From Arthrobacter oryzae (GTDB taxonomy: Bacteria > Actinomycetota > Actinomycetes > Actinomycetales > Micrococcaceae): DNA of 64,000 nt. Positions within the stretch are counted from its first letter, which is position 1. Every line of letters starts with the position of its first letter. The stretch is taken from assembly GCF_030812315.1 (NCBI RefSeq), contig NZ_JAUSSM010000010.1, positions 1 through 64,000 on the forward strand, written 5' to 3'. A model generated the notes under the pieces. It ran no database searches, was not told the origin of the DNA, and saw only the letters and a program-made list of their open reading frames with translations. This document shows, one piece after another, positions 63,479 to 64,000 of the stretch. Position numbers and translations under genes: made by a program.

Positions 63479-64000
63479 TCAGGCCCTAAGGGCGAACTGC
63501 GTGGCGGCCTGCCGTGCGACGATACGGCCGAATACGGCGCCCTTGCCGAGTGACGTGCCGGTCATATACGCGGCGCCGTGGAAACCGCCGGTGACCTCGC
63601 CGACTGCGTACAGACCCTCGATGACTTCGCTATCGACGTCCACCACCTCACCGCTGGTGTTGATGGTGATCCCGCAGTAGGTCGTGGTCATCAGGGACTT
63701 GGCCGGGTAAGCGTAGAAAGGTGCCTGGTCGATTGGCTGCAGCGCACCGACTCCATTGCACAGGCTGGTTCGGCCTAGCTCATCCTCCTGCCGGCCGATG
63801 ACGGCTTCGTTGTACCGGGCCACGGTCTCAGCGAGGGCGGCTGGGTCGATACCGGCCACCTCGGCGAGTTCTTCGAGGGTGTCGGCCTTGTGAACATGGC
63901 CAATGTCCTCCAGCGTGTCGATGTCCTTCAAAGGAATACCCCGGTGGGATTTGGCGCGGACCTTGGCGTCGAAAATCTCGAAGCCGAGCCCCTCGGGCTG
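63479..64000 (-). CDS. FAD-dependent oxidoreductase (fumarate reductase-like), partial
   Basis: This is the C-terminal 173 residues of a flavoprotein of the fumarate reductase/3-ketosteroid dehydrogenase family; the N-terminus lies beyond the window. The closing FAD motif, EGLYAVGEVTGGFHGAAYMT and SLGKGAVFGRI, is diagnostic. Such enzymes introduce or reduce C=C bonds next to carbonyls. In this island it may desaturate the ring acid made from the terpenoid. The substrate cannot be told. Confidence 0.85.
   Translation of the reverse strand, partial: QPEGLGFEIFDAKVRAKSHRGIPLKDIDTLEDIGHVHKADTLEELAEVAGIDPAALAETVARYNEAVIGRQEDELGRTSLCNGVGALQPIDQAPFYAYPAKSLMTTTYCGITINTSGEVVDVDSEVIEGLYAVGEVTGGFHGAAYMTGTSLGKGAVFGRIVARQAATQFALRA

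Noticed and set aside
1-64000. CRISPR arrays
   Set aside because: No short repeats with regular spacers and no cas-like proteins were seen.
1-64000. An integrase or relaxase to mobilise the att-like modules
   Set aside because: No tyrosine or serine recombinase, relaxase or conjugation protein was recognised; only IS transposases are present.
63479-64000. 3-ketosteroid dehydrogenase, implying steroid degradation
   Set aside because: The visible C-terminus is shared by the whole fumarate-reductase-like family, and the P450s match the CYP108 terpene type, not steroid hydroxylases.

Overview
The window looks like accessory DNA (a megaplasmid segment or genomic island) of a high-GC actinobacterium, most likely Micrococcaceae (Arthrobacter, Paenarthrobacter or Pseudarthrobacter). 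The pointers are an Lsr2 gene, a DUF4193 remnant, a SARP regulator, actinobacterial IS families and GC-rich codon use. Genus is inferred from protein resemblance recalled from memory; no database was searched. No replication, partition or integrase gene is visible. Many non-catabolic genes are broken, while the catabolic genes are almost all intact.

Layout. 0-10.7 kb is a decayed mosaic: an IS3-type orfA, a membrane protein, a frameshifted lsr2, a three-gene module ending in an HEXXH protein (3.2-6.3 kb), an IS1380 element inserted with a 5-bp target duplication into a membrane/coiled-coil gene, and fragments of DUF4193, helicase-associated and Doc genes. 13.8-33.8 kb is a catabolic island: a dead succinate-semialdehyde dehydrogenase-type gene, a TPP enzyme, a cupin and a MarR regulator, then a long leftward operon (AspDH-like, two RidA proteins, Rieske oxygenase, HTH_62 protein, second TPP enzyme, two SDRs, two alpha/beta hydrolases, extradiol dioxygenase, VanB-type reductase, ALDH), with an aromatic-acid MFS importer and a flavin reductase on the other strand. 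35.4-48 kb holds an IS110 element cut by an IS21 element, an overlapping four-gene operon of unknown function (38.5-45.2 kb), and a SARP regulator. 49.5-64 kb is a second catabolic island around two CYP108 (P450terp)-like cytochromes with their own ferredoxin and reductase, GMC and aldehyde dehydrogenases, a LysR regulator, a zinc alcohol dehydrogenase, a VOC protein and the end of an FAD oxidoreductase.

Three copies of a non-coding module begin at 10745, 34081 and 48029, where one block gives way to the next. Each has a 19-bp palindrome, a 21-nt tRNA-Leu-like 3' end with its terminator, and a second palindrome about 480 bp after the first. They look like old attachment sites separating accreted blocks, though this is inference.

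The first island probably imports an aromatic acid, oxygenates it (Rieske plus reductase), cleaves the ring (extradiol dioxygenase, hydrolase), and processes the products with TPP lyases, dehydrogenases and imine-handling RidA/AspDH proteins. One operator motif, TATCTTA-N4-TAAGATA, links the MarR, cupin and flavin-reductase promoters. The second island probably oxidises a methyl group of a monoterpene-like compound from alcohol to aldehyde to acid.
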